Positions 1 to 8,160 of a stretch of DNA of 64,000 bases are shown in pieces; within the stretch, counting starts at the first letter, position 1, and the number at the start of each line of letters is the position of its first letter. The notes under the pieces were generated by a model, which had not been told where the DNA came from, did no database searches, and saw only the letters and a program-made list of their open reading frames with translations. The stretch spans positions 58,036 through 122,035 of the forward strand of contig NZ_LNWY01000008.1 of the NCBI RefSeq assembly GCF_001681715.1, read 5' to 3'. This DNA comes from Tritonibacter mobilis. Lineage in GTDB: Bacteria; Pseudomonadota; Alphaproteobacteria; Rhodobacterales; Rhodobacteraceae. Made by a program: the position numbers and the translations under genes.

Positions 1-446
1 CGGTGCCGACCAAGGCTCAGTATCTTGAAATCGCGAGCATTCGGCGAGAGTTGGAAGGCTTTGCCGCAAGCCGCGCTGCCGAGATGGTGGGTCCGAAGGA
101 AATTCGCCGCCTAAATCAGATCGTTGAGAAAAATGAGGCAGCTGCAAAAGCCGGGCGCTGGTCTCAGGCTGTGAAGTACAATCAGGAGTTCCATTTTGCA
201 TTGGTCGAAGGGGCCGATATGCCCATTCTTTTGGCCATCCTCAGCAGGCTTTGGTTGCGAATGGGGCCATTGATTGCCGGGTACTACGCCCGTGAACAGG
301 TCGCCTTGGTTCGACATCATCAAACAATTGTTGCAGCCTGCGAGAATCGCGACCCTGCCGCCGCGGCTGCTGCAATGCGTGCGGACATCGATGACGCAAA
401 GGAGGGGATCATCAGATACATTGAGTCATTCACGACCAACGATTGA
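1..446 (+). CDS. GntR-family transcriptional regulator, C-terminal FCD domain (5' end outside window)
   Basis: Partial gene that enters from the left edge; the reading frame is open from base 3 and ends at TGA 444-446. The visible 147 residues form an all-helical FCD ligand-binding domain. They carry the typical N-terminal pattern (IRRELEGFAA) and the metal/ligand pattern of FCD proteins: N/E residues around 'YNQEFHFALVEG' and 'VRHHQTIVAACENRD'. The winged-helix DNA-binding half is not in the window. The gene lies 97 bp upstream of a dipeptide-type ABC operon on the same strand, so it probably regulates that operon (inference). The gap between them contains an 11-bp perfect dyad that could be its operator. 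Confidence 0.85.
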   Translation, partial: VPTKAQYLEIASIRRELEGFAASRAAEMVGPKEIRRLNQIVEKNEAAAKAGRWSQAVKYNQEFHFALVEGADMPILLAILSRLWLRMGPLIAGYYAREQVALVRHHQTIVAACENRDPAAAAAAMRADIDDAKEGIIRYIESFTTND

Positions 447-473
447 GACATCCAAACCCTGCACAGCGCAGGT

Positions 474-484
474 CTAGTGACTAG
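474..484. promoter_or_regulatory. Short dyad upstream of the peptide ABC operon, possible GntR operator
   Basis: CTAGTGACTAG is a perfect 5+1+5 palindrome in the 97-bp gap between the GntR gene and the substrate-binding protein gene. FCD-type GntR regulators usually bind short dyads of this size. Assignment to the neighbouring regulator rests only on position. Confidence 0.3.
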
Positions 485-555
485 CGAACGCGCAAATCGG
501 CGCCAGATCGAACGTGCTCGCGGAATAGATTCAACATGAGCCAATGGGGAAAGAC

Positions 556-2118
556 ATGTTTAAAACTACAAAATTGACCGCAGCCGTTTTAGCGCTGGCG
601 CTCGCCGGGCCGCTCGCCGCGCAAGATGGCACACCCAAGGCGGGGGGCACGCTAAATGTCGTAATCCAGCCAGAGCCGCCCAGCCTCATGATCGGCCTTG
701 TGCAGAACGGGCCGACGCAGATGGTCGGGGGCGACATTTATGAGAGCCTCTTGCGCTATGATTTTGACCTGAAGCCTGAGGGCCAATTGGCGGAGTCGTG
801 GGAGATTTCAGAAGACGGCAAGACCTATACCTTCAAATTGCGCAAGGGCGTGGTCTTTCATGATGGAGAACCGTTCACCTCGGCCGATGTCGAATTTTCC
901 ATGGATAAGTTCCTGCGCGAGACGCACTCGCGCATGCGCACCTATATGGAGCACGTCGAGAGTATCGAGACACCGGATGACTACACGGTTGTGTTCAAGC
1001 TGAAGCAACCTTTCGGCCCGTTTATCGGTATTTTTGAGGCGGGCACCGCGCCCATGATCCCCAAGCACATCTATGAAGGGACGGATTTTGCCAATAACCC
1101 GGCAAACAACACGCCGATTGGCACCGGTCCTTTTAAGTTCGACAAATGGGAGAAGGGCAGCTTTATCCATCTCGTGAAAAACGAAGACTACTACATGGAG
1201 GGGAAACCCTATGTGGATGAAGTCTACTATCACGTGATCCCAGACGCCGCCTCGCGTGCGGTGGCCTATGAAACCGGTAAGGTGGATGTTCTGCCGGGCG
1301 GTTCTGTCGAAAATTTTGACGTGGCGCGGATTCAAGCGATGGACAATACCTGCATCACCGACAAAGGGTGGGAGTATTTTGGTCCGCTGTCATGGATGTG
1401 GGTCAATAATGACAATAAGCCGCTCGATGATGTGAAGGTGCGCAAGGCCATTATGCACGGCATCGATCGTGAGTTTGCCAAGGATGCTCTGTGGAATGGC
1501 CTTGGCAAGGTTGCGACCGGCCCACTCTCCTCCTCCACCCGGTTTTACGATGGCGATACGCCAGACATTTCGTATGACCCCGATCAGGCCAAAGCTCTGC
1601 TTGCTGAAAGCAGCTACAACGGGGAAACCATCCGCATTCTGGGCCTGCCCTACGGCGAGACATGGCAGCGTTGGGCCGAGGCGGTCAAACAGAACCTCAG
1701 TGAAATCGGTATGACAACCGAGATCGTGCCTTCTGACGTAGCGGGTTGGAACCAGAAGGTTGCGGATCGTGATTTCGATCTCGCTTTTACCTATCTCTAC
1801 CAATATGGCGATCCGGCACTGGGCGTTTCGCGGACCTATATGGGCGACAATGCTGCCCCCGGCTCGCCATGGAATAACGTGGCGGATTACCAAAACCCCG
1901 AGACGGACAAACTGTTTGACGCCGCTGCGCTGATGGCCAGCCCCGATGACCGCATGGCCGCCTACAAAACGATCCAAGATAAGATCGTTGAAGATGTGCC
2001 AAATATCTGGCTGCTGGAACTGGGTTTCCCCACGATCTACCGCTGTGATGTGAAGAACCCCGTCAACACTGCGTTTGGTGTGAATGACGGGTTCCGTGAC
2101 GTCTGGATCGACAAGTAA
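556..2118 (+). CDS. ABC transporter substrate-binding protein, SBP_bac_5 (dipeptide/oligopeptide) family
   Basis: About 520 residues, the usual length for DppA/OppA-type periplasmic binding proteins. The N-terminus is a classic signal peptide: MFKTTK, a hydrophobic core, then AAQ near residue 22. Family motifs follow, including 'GGTLNVVIQPEPPSL', 'LAESWEISEDGKTYTFKLR' and 'VVFHDGEPFTSADVEFSM'. It should bind a peptide or related solute in the periplasm and hand it to the two permeases encoded downstream. An ATG at 544 would add four residues (MGKD); the ATG at 556 is preferred because a GGGGAAAG purine tract sits just before it. Two stem-loops separate it from the permease genes. The real substrate cannot be read from the sequence. 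Confidence 0.9.
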   Translation: MFKTTKLTAAVLALALAGPLAAQDGTPKAGGTLNVVIQPEPPSLMIGLVQNGPTQMVGGDIYESLLRYDFDLKPEGQLAESWEISEDGKTYTFKLRKGVVFHDGEPFTSADVEFSMDKFLRETHSRMRTYMEHVESIETPDDYTVVFKLKQPFGPFIGIFEAGTAPMIPKHIYEGTDFANNPANNTPIGTGPFKFDKWEKGSFIHLVKNEDYYMEGKPYVDEVYYHVIPDAASRAVAYETGKVDVLPGGSVENFDVARIQAMDNTCITDKGWEYFGPLSWMWVNNDNKPLDDVKVRKAIMHGIDREFAKDALWNGLGKVATGPLSSSTRFYDGDTPDISYDPDQAKALLAESSYNGETIRILGLPYGETWQRWAEAVKQNLSEIGMTTEIVPSDVAGWNQKVADRDFDLAFTYLYQYGDPALGVSRTYMGDNAAPGSPWNNVADYQNPETDKLFDAAALMASPDDRMAAYKTIQDKIVEDVPNIWLLELGFPTIYRCDVKNPVNTAFGVNDGFRDVWIDK

Positions 2119-2121
2119 CAA

Positions 2122-2160
2122 GAGCGAAAACGCTCAAGGTCTGGGCCGTTTTGGCGGCCC
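2122..2160 (+). promoter_or_regulatory. Two intercistronic stem-loops between binding-protein and permease genes
   Basis: GAGCG-AAAA-CGCTC (2122-2135) and GGGCCG-TTTTGG-CGGCCC (2143-2160) are consecutive perfect hairpins. Neither is followed by a clean T-run, so they look like mRNA-stabilising or partial-attenuation elements that favour expression of the binding protein over the membrane genes, as known for malE-malF type operons. Confidence 0.55.
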
Positions 2161-2193
2161 GGACACTTCTCGGAACCAAACGGGGCGGATAGT

Positions 2194-3165
2194 GTGATAC
2201 GTTTCATTTTGGGCAGGTTGATCAAGGCAGTCTTTATTCTGCTGGCCATTCTTGTCTTCAATTTCTTGCTGATCCATGCGGCGCCGGGTGATCCTGCGGC
2301 TGTGATGGCCGGTGAAGCCGGAGCAGCAGACGAAAAATTCCTTGCAGACCTGCGTGCCAATTTTGGACTGGACCAACCCCTTTATGTCCAGTTGTGGCTT
2401 TATATCAAAGGCGCGGTGCAACTCGATCTGGGGTATTCCTTCCGCCAGCAGATGCCGGTCGCCGAAATGATTGGGGACCGCTTGCCTGCAACGCTATTGC
2501 TGACGGGCGTCGCATTTGTGCTGTCGCTGGTGCTGGGTGTCGCCGCGGGTGTGGCGGCCTCAGCTCGGCAAGGACGGTGGGGAGATACGATCATTTCCAC
2601 CTTTGCGCTCCTGTTTTATGCAACCCCTCTGTTCTGGGTGGCGCTGATGGCGACACTCGTGTTTTCCGTTTGGCTCGAATGGTTGCCGGGATTTGGCTAC
2701 TCCACAATCGGCGCGGGTTACACGGGACTGGCTCATGTGCTCGACGTCGCCAAACACCTGGTGCTGCCAGCGTCCACACTGGGGCTGTTTTTTACTGCGA
2801 TTTACATGCGCATGACACGCGCTTCGATGCTCGAAGTTTCGCGGTTGGATTTTGTGAAGACAGCACGTGCCAAAGGGTTGTCTCGTGGCGTGATCCAGCG
2901 ACGGCACATTCTGAGAAACGCACTTTTACCGGTCATTACACTCGCTGGCCTACAAGCCGGGCAAATTTTCGGCGGAGCAATTCTAACTGAGACCGTTTTT
3001 GCATGGCCTGGCATCGGGCGGCTGATGTTCGAAGCCATAAACCAACGGGATTACAACGTCATCCTTGGCGTCTTTTACATCTCAGCGGCCATGGTACTGC
3101 TGTTCAATCTGATCACGGATGTCATCTATGTCATTGTTGATCCGCGGATAAGGCTGACAACATGA
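2194..3165 (+). CDS. Dipeptide-type ABC transporter permease (DppB/OppB family)
   Basis: 323 residues starting at GTG. The N-terminal pattern 'MIRFILGRLIKAVFILLAILVFNFLLIHAAPGDPA' style start (conserved PGDP) is diagnostic of DppB-type permeases. Six hydrophobic segments are visible and the cytoplasmic EAA loop reads 'FVKTARAKGLSRGVIQRRHILRNALLP', the contact site for the ATPase. It forms the inner-membrane channel with the following gene product. Its stop overlaps the start of that gene by 4 bp (ATGA), so translation is coupled. Confidence 0.92.
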   Translation: MIRFILGRLIKAVFILLAILVFNFLLIHAAPGDPAAVMAGEAGAADEKFLADLRANFGLDQPLYVQLWLYIKGAVQLDLGYSFRQQMPVAEMIGDRLPATLLLTGVAFVLSLVLGVAAGVAASARQGRWGDTIISTFALLFYATPLFWVALMATLVFSVWLEWLPGFGYSTIGAGYTGLAHVLDVAKHLVLPASTLGLFFTAIYMRMTRASMLEVSRLDFVKTARAKGLSRGVIQRRHILRNALLPVITLAGLQAGQIFGGAILTETVFAWPGIGRLMFEAINQRDYNVILGVFYISAAMVLLFNLITDVIYVIVDPRIRLTT

Positions 3166-4001
3166 AGAGCTTTTGGACACGTTTCAGCTATAATCGAGGC
3201 GCGGTGATCGGTCTGGTAATCCTGACACTTGTTATCGCGACAGCCATTCTCGCACCTTTCCTCTTTCCACAAAGTCCGTGGAAAATGGTGCAACGTCCGT
3301 TCCTGCCACCGTTTACTCAGGATGGGTTGCCACTGGGCACCGATGCGCTTGGTCGCAATGTGCTGTCGGGCCTCGCTCATGGGGCCTATGTCAGCCTCTT
3401 GGTGGGCTTAGTTTCCACAATCGTTGCACTTGCAATCGGCGTTCCTGTCGGCGCGGCAGCGGGATATTTCGCCGGGCGTACAGATGATGCGCTGATGCGA
3501 TTTACGGAGTTTTTTCAAACAATTCCGAGTTTTGCTTTGGCGATTGTGCTATTGGCAATCTTTCAGCCCAGCCTGACCTTTGTGATCATCGCAATTTCTA
3601 TCGTGTCATGGCCGCCTGTGGCGCGGCTTGTACGGGGCGAGGTTTTGTCGCTCAGAACCCGTGAGTTTGTGGAAGCAGCCAGCCTTTCTGGCCTCGGCAA
3701 TCTGCAAATCATCCTCCGCCACATCCTGCCAAATGCGCTGCCGCCGATCATTGTGCTCGCGTCGCTTATGGTCGCACAGGCGATCCTCTTGGAAAGCTCG
3801 CTTTCTTTCCTTGGTCTGGGTGATCCGAACATCATGTCATGGGGCTATATGATCGGTGCGGCGCGCACCGTGATCCGCACCGCGTGGTGGCTGTCGTTCC
3901 TGCCGGGGATGGCGATCCTCTTGACCGTGCTGGCGCTGAACTTGATCGGCGAGGGCCTGAATGATGCGTTGAACCCACGCTTGACGAGGAAATCCGAATG
4001 A
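3162..4001 (+). CDS. Dipeptide-type ABC transporter permease (DppC/OppC family)
   Basis: 279 residues with the DppC layout: one N-terminal membrane segment, a periplasmic stretch containing 'LGTDALGRNVLSGLAHGAYVSL' (the conserved GTDxxGRD-like motif), then the BPD_transp_1 domain with the EAA loop 'FVEAASLSGLGNLQIILRHILPN'. It pairs with the preceding DppB-type permease. It is overlapped by 4 bp with both neighbours, so the permease pair and the ATPase gene are translationally coupled. Confidence 0.92.
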   Translation: MKSFWTRFSYNRGAVIGLVILTLVIATAILAPFLFPQSPWKMVQRPFLPPFTQDGLPLGTDALGRNVLSGLAHGAYVSLLVGLVSTIVALAIGVPVGAAAGYFAGRTDDALMRFTEFFQTIPSFALAIVLLAIFQPSLTFVIIAISIVSWPPVARLVRGEVLSLRTREFVEAASLSGLGNLQIILRHILPNALPPIIVLASLMVAQAILLESSLSFLGLGDPNIMSWGYMIGAARTVIRTAWWLSFLPGMAILLTVLALNLIGEGLNDALNPRLTRKSE

Positions 4002-5626
4002 CCCTGCTCAGCATACGTGACCTCTCTATCGCCTTGCCACTCGGAGCGGATCGGCTTTACGCGGCCAAAAACATCAATTTTGATCTCGCCTCTGGTGAAA
4101 TTCTCTGCATCGTTGGAGAAAGCGGATCGGGAAAGTCCATGTCCGCCAATGCTGTCATGGGTTTGTTACCGCAAGGTGTCGAGCCAGATAGTGGCAGCAT
4201 CACTTTTGACGGCCAGTCGATCCTTGATTTGTCGGAAAACGAGTTGCTGAAGCTGCGCGGCAGTCGCATCTCGATGATCTTTCAGGAGCCACTCAGCGCG
4301 CTTAACCCCCTCATGCGTGTCGGGGCTCAGATTTCCGAAGTGTTTGAGGCCCACGGCGCGCTGACGGGTGCCGAACGGCGCGCACGGGCCCTCAAACTGC
4401 TGGATGAAGTCGGTATCCCAGATCCGGAAGCGGCGATCAGAGCCTATCCTTTCCAGCTATCCGGCGGGCAAAGGCAACGGGTTATGATCGCCATGGCATT
4501 GGCACTGGAACCGGACATCCTGATCGCAGATGAACCGACCACTGCGCTTGATGTGACAACACAGGCGCAAATTCTTGCGCTGATCGAGGATCTGCGGAAA
4601 AAGCGTGGCATGGCTGTAATCTTTATCACCCATGATTTTGGCGTGGTGGCGGATATCGCCGACCGGGTGATCGTCATGAAAAAGGGCGAGATTGTTGAAG
4701 CCGGTCGTGCGCCGGATGTGTTGTTGAACCCGCAACACCCCTACACCCGTGCATTGATCGACGCGATCCCGCGGCTGACCAAAACAGAACCCGTCGAAGA
4801 GGTCGAGCGCGCGCCTTTGCTCAAGGTCGAAGGTTTGCAAAAGACCTTCTCGACCGGCTCTGGCACGTTGTTTGGCAAGCGCCGGGTCGTGAAGGCCGTG
4901 CAAGATGTGAGCTTCGATCTCTACGCGGGCGAGACCATTGGCATCGTTGGAGAATCTGGGTCGGGCAAATCAACCGTCGGTCGGTGCCTGGTGCGCCTGC
5001 TTCATCCTGACGGGGGGCGGGTGTTGATGGACGGCGTCGATATTGCCCATATGTCTGGCGCTGAATTGCACGCACAGCGACGCAAACTGCAAATGATCTT
5101 CCAAGATCCGTTTTCATCGCTTAATCCTCGTGCGCGTGTTTCACGGATCCTTACGGAAGGCATGATCGCCTATGGTATGCCCGACAAAGAAGCGAAGGCC
5201 AAAGCCCGAGAGTTACTCGAATTGGTCGGTTTGGATGAAACCGCGATGAAGCGTTTCCCGCATGAGTTCTCCGGTGGCCAACGACAACGAATAGGCATCG
5301 CACGCGCACTTGCACTGGAGCCTGCGATCATTATCGCGGATGAGGCCGTCTCGGCGCTTGATGTATCTATTCAGGCGCAGGTGTTGGATTTGCTGGCTGA
5401 ACTGAAGGAGCGATTGCATCTGTCGATGCTATTCATCACTCACGATTTACGCGTAGCGGCACGTATTTGTGACCGTATTATCGTGATGCAAAAAGGGCAG
5501 ATCGTCGAAGCCGGGCCTGTCAATAAGGTGCTGCACGATCCCGACACCGCTTATACCAGCAGTCTCCTAGAGGCTATTCCGGGGCAAGATTACGAACGCA
5601 GTCTAGCGGCCGCCAACAAAGGATAA
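3998..5626 (+). CDS. Fused dipeptide ABC transporter ATPase (DppD-DppF type, two nucleotide-binding domains)
   Basis: 542 residues with two complete ABC ATPase domains in one chain. The first has Walker A 'GESGSGKS', signature 'LSGGQRQR' and Walker B '[12 protein letters not shown]'. The second has 'GESGSGKST', 'FSGGQRQR' and '[12 protein letters not shown]'. Each ends in the oligopeptide-type C-terminal extension (for example '[15 protein letters not shown]'). In Escherichia coli these halves are the separate proteins DppD and DppF; fused versions are common in Rhizobiales and Rhodobacterales. The second Walker B reads DEA rather than DEP, which keeps the catalytic Glu. It powers import through the two upstream permeases. 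Confidence 0.93.
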   Translation: MTLLSIRDLSIALPLGADRLYAAKNINFDLASGEILCIVGESGSGKSMSANAVMGLLPQGVEPDSGSITFDGQSILDLSENELLKLRGSRISMIFQEPLSALNPLMRVGAQISEVFEAHGALTGAERRARALKLLDEVGIPDPEAAIRAYPFQLSGGQRQRVMIAMALALEPDILIADEPTTALDVTTQAQILALIEDLRKKRGMAVIFITHDFGVVADIADRVIVMKKGEIVEAGRAPDVLLNPQHPYTRALIDAIPRLTKTEPVEEVERAPLLKVEGLQKTFSTGSGTLFGKRRVVKAVQDVSFDLYAGETIGIVGESGSGKSTVGRCLVRLLHPDGGRVLMDGVDIAHMSGAELHAQRRKLQMIFQDPFSSLNPRARVSRILTEGMIAYGMPDKEAKAKARELLELVGLDETAMKRFPHEFSGGQRQRIGIARALALEPAIIIADEAVSALDVSIQAQVLDLLAELKERLHLSMLFITHDLRVAARICDRIIVMQKGQIVEAGPVNKVLHDPDTAYTSSLLEAIPGQDYERSLAAANKG

Positions 5627-5649
5627 GGGATGAATTTCGGCAGGGTAAT

Positions 5650-5681
5650 CGCAGTGCGGCATGTCAAAACATCCCACTGCG
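5650..5681. terminator. Stem-loop between convergent ABC operon and LacI gene
   Basis: CGCAGTG (5650-5656) pairs with CACTGCG (5675-5681), with an inner ATGT-CAAA-ACAT pairing. The element lies in the 215-bp convergent gap between the peptide ATPase gene and the end of the LacI gene, so it could stop transcription from the left. No strong T-run follows it. Confidence 0.4.
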
Positions 5682-5841
5682 GTTGCCTGCAGGTACCTTT
5701 TGAACAGCAGCGATCCGGTTTGCACGCAAGGTCTTGAGCCACAACGCGGAGTTGCCGCCGGAAGACTTGTGTAACCCGCCCGGTTGGCCGGGGCATATGA
5801 CGATCATGCGGGCAGGTTCGCGCGGCATGCCTTCTAAGGCT

Positions 5842-6864
5842 CTAATCCGCCGCGCGGTAGAGTTCGGGCTGCACGTATTCGATCACAGGAGGGGTCTCAT
5901 TTTCGAGAAGTGCGAATGCACGTTGAACCAGCATTTTATGGCGCTGACGCATCATGTGAACAGGAAACCTGAGCAGCTGACCAAAGGGCTCATAGTCAAA
6001 ACAACCAAATGAGCAGGCGGACAATTCGTGTTCAGGTAGAGTCGCCAAAAACCTGAGAGTACCCTCGAAGACCGAGTCTGAGTTGATGAACAAACCTGCG
6101 GGTAGCCCCCCCAACTGTGCGTAAAGCTCCGTGATCGTGCGTGTTGCGGCCTCCAAATCATAGGTAGAAGCCAAGATCTGCTTTGCTGATATCTGGCCTA
6201 CTTGCGCGTACATCTCTTCGCTAAAGCCGTCGACACGGTTCTTGGTCGAGGGCAGCGTTCTATCGCCGCCTACAAAATAGACTGTCTCGCGCGGGTCATC
6301 GCCGAAGCTCCTCCCGCGTTTGGTCATCGAGGCGATAATTTCTCGGGTCAGAATGCGCGCGCCGGTGCGGCTGTCTGTAACCACAGAGGGCGCAATCGCG
6401 CAGGGTTGGTCAACAAAGACATGTGGAATGCCCGCTGCACGGCATTGATGGCTCAAATCGTCGGGGGCAACAGTACCAACAAAGAAAATCGCATCGATCG
6501 ACCAAGAGGTCAGGTCTGCCACGGTCGACCGTTCCTCATCGGGGTCGCGTCCAGTGGAAATAATGACCGGGCATTGATTGCGAGCACGGACTTCTTGGGA
6601 AAACGTCTGTGCGATATTGGAGAAGAACCGATTATATTCTGGCATCAACAAAGCGACCAACCCCGAACGGGATGTGCGAAGGGCGCGTGCCTGTAGGTTC
6701 GCAGAATATCCATGTTCGCGGGCAATCTCGATAATGCGCTCAGCGGTTGCCTGCGCGATGCGGCGTTTTTTCCACGTACCATTCAGCGCCGCACTCACCG
6801 TCGAAGGCGAAGCGCCCGCGCGTTTGGCAATGTCGTAGATCGTCTTTTTCTGCGTGTCCGTCAT
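5842..6864 (-). CDS. LacI-family transcriptional regulator of the adjacent sugar operon
   Basis: About 340 residues. The N-terminal helix-turn-helix reads 'KTIYDIAKRAGASPSTVSAALNG', followed by the LacI hinge region and a periplasmic-binding-protein-like effector domain ('DAIFFVGTVAPDDLSHQCRA', 'GLFINSDSVFEGTLRFL'). The start is taken at ATG 6864 (MTDTQKK); ATG 6870 would add two residues. The open frame runs on upstream to 8097, but that part is antisense to the binding-protein gene and is not coding. The gene is divergent from the ketose operon, and two LacI-type operators lie between them. It is therefore most likely a local repressor that responds to the transported sugar or a phosphorylated product. 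Confidence 0.9.
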   Translation of the reverse strand: MTDTQKKTIYDIAKRAGASPSTVSAALNGTWKKRRIAQATAERIIEIAREHGYSANLQARALRTSRSGLVALLMPEYNRFFSNIAQTFSQEVRARNQCPVIISTGRDPDEERSTVADLTSWSIDAIFFVGTVAPDDLSHQCRAAGIPHVFVDQPCAIAPSVVTDSRTGARILTREIIASMTKRGRSFGDDPRETVYFVGGDRTLPSTKNRVDGFSEEMYAQVGQISAKQILASTYDLEAATRTITELYAQLGGLPAGLFINSDSVFEGTLRFLATLPEHELSACSFGCFDYEPFGQLLRFPVHMMRQRHKMLVQRAFALLENETPPVIEYVQPELYRAAD

Positions 6865-6916
6865 GACCATGACATATGCGACAAATGCGCAACTGACTAT
6901 CGGATGTGAACAGCCG

Positions 6917-6946
6917 TTGACAGTTTGTCCTGCTTTCGTGTTACTG
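6917..6946 (+). promoter_or_regulatory. Candidate promoter of the sugar ABC operon
   Basis: A perfect TTGACA -35 hexamer lies at 6917-6922, with a weak -10 (TTACTG, 6941-6946) at 18-bp spacing. The proximal LacI-type operator starts 2 bp after the -10, so repressor binding would block the transcription start. Confidence 0.5.
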
Positions 6947-6947
6947 T

Positions 6948-6963
6948 GCAACATCGATTGTGC
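6948..6963. promoter_or_regulatory. LacI-type operator O1
   Basis: GCAACATCGATTGTGC is an imperfect dyad centred on ATCGAT (12 of 16 positions symmetric). It shares the right half-site ATCGATTGTGC with the better operator at 7024-7043. LacI-family operators typically have a central CG, as here. It overlaps the predicted transcription start. Confidence 0.6.
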
Positions 6964-7023
6964 AGCGCAGAATCGCTGTAAGCCATGATCGCTGAGGAGG
7001 CGAGTGGCTTTTTTTAGCACTGG

Positions 7024-7043
7024 TTGCACAATCGGTTGTGCAA
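7024..7043. promoter_or_regulatory. LacI-type operator O2
   Basis: TTGCACAATCGGTTGTGCAA is a 20-bp near-perfect palindrome with a central CG, 76 bp (about seven helical turns) downstream of O1 from start to start. The spacing suits cooperative binding or looping by a dimeric or tetrameric LacI protein. It lies in the leader of the binding-protein gene. Confidence 0.75.
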
Positions 7044-7101
7044 GTGCGAGCGTAGTTGCACGACAGGAGACGCGGGATTGGCCTGCGCAAGGGAGGAAGA
7101 T

Positions 7102-8085
7102 ATGAAGAGATTGACCGGACTGGTCAGCGCATTGGCGTTGACCGTTGGAATGGCGAGCACTGCGGTTGCCGAGACTTCCATGGGGATTGTCGTCAAAATT
7201 GGCGGTATCCCGTGGTTTAACGCCATGGAAGACGGGATCGCGCGCCGCGCCGCCGAACTGGGTGTCGATGCAGAAATGATCGGCCCTGTCTCCGCTGACC
7301 CGGCTTTGCAGGTGCAGGCGATCGAAGATCTGATCGCAAAAGGTGTCGACGTGATTGGCGTGGTCCCGAATGACGAAGCCGCATTGGAGCCGGTGCTCAA
7401 GAAAGCGCGCGATGCCGGTATCATCGTGATCTCGCACGAAGGGCCAGGCCTTGAGAATGTTGACTGGAATTTCGAACTGGCCTCGGCCGAGGGCTTTGGC
7501 GAGGCGCATGCCAAACTGCTGTCTGACAAAACCGAAGAGGGCGGCAGCTATGCGGTCTATGTGGGTTCTCTGACCGTGCCGCTGCACAATGCATGGGCTG
7601 ATGCGGCAATTGCGTGGATGGATGAGAACCGTCCGGATCTCAAAATCGTTGGCGACCGGTATGGAGTCGCTGAGAATGTCGATGACAGCCGCTCGACTGC
7701 GTTGGACCTGATCGCTGCAAATCCGGACCTCAAGGGCTTTCTCGCATTTGGCAGCCAGGGACCGATCGGGGCTGGCCGCGCGGTGGAGGAACGCCGCAAG
7801 ACCGGTGAAATTCAGGTCATGGGACCATTCTCGCCCGGGCAGGGTCGCAAAATGATCCACTCGGGCGTGCTGACTGGTGGCTATATGTGGAACCCGGCGC
7901 AGGCAGGCGAGGTATTTGTCACTCTCGGCGAGATGCTGGTGAAGGGTGAGAAAATCGAGTCCGGCACCGATATTCCGGGGCTCGGCGTGGTCGAACCAGA
8001 TGTCGAAGGCCGAGATATCATCACCGACAACCTCTTGGAGATCAACGCCGAGACGGTGGACGATCTGGCCGAAAAAGGGCTCTGA
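7102..8085 (+). CDS. Sugar ABC transporter substrate-binding protein (Peripla_BP_4 / ribose-type)
   Basis: 327 residues. A signal peptide is visible (MKRLTGLVSALALTVG, then AVAE near residue 26), followed by the ribose/autoinducer-2 type binding fold with 'GGIPWFNAMEDGI', 'AIEDLIAKGVDVIGVVPND' and 'DAGIIVISHEG'. The start at ATG 7102 is supported by the strong ribosome-binding site GGGAGGAAG just upstream. A longer in-frame extension back to 7024 would run through operator O2 and destroys the signal peptide, so it is rejected. The protein delivers a sugar to the permeases at 9659 and 10648. Confidence 0.93.
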   Translation: MKRLTGLVSALALTVGMASTAVAETSMGIVVKIGGIPWFNAMEDGIARRAAELGVDAEMIGPVSADPALQVQAIEDLIAKGVDVIGVVPNDEAALEPVLKKARDAGIIVISHEGPGLENVDWNFELASAEGFGEAHAKLLSDKTEEGGSYAVYVGSLTVPLHNAWADAAIAWMDENRPDLKIVGDRYGVAENVDDSRSTALDLIAANPDLKGFLAFGSQGPIGAGRAVEERRKTGEIQVMGPFSPGQGRKMIHSGVLTGGYMWNPAQAGEVFVTLGEMLVKGEKIESGTDIPGLGVVEPDVEGRDIITDNLLEINAETVDDLAEKGL

Positions 8086-8103
8086 GCGCCTGACCATCCG
8101 GCG

Positions 8104-8135
8104 GATGAGGGCACAGGCACGGTCTTGCCCTCATC
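8104..8135 (+). promoter_or_regulatory. Intercistronic 10-bp stem-loop after the binding-protein gene
   Basis: GATGAGGGCA (8104-8113) pairs perfectly with TGCCCTCATC (8126-8135). There is no T-run, so it is read as an mRNA stability or partial-attenuation element that separates high binding-protein expression from the rest of the operon. Confidence 0.6.
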
Positions 8136-8160
8136 TACCACCAGTAAACAGAGGTGATCC

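Noticed and set aside
1390..2121. 243-codon antisense frame inside the first binding-protein gene
   Set aside because: It is a shadow of a strongly supported SBP_bac_5 gene; no ribosome-binding site and no recognisable domain.
5842..8097. A 751-codon open frame on the minus strand
   Set aside because: Only the last 340 codons are a LacI protein; the rest is antisense to the clearly coding binding-protein gene and crosses both operators.
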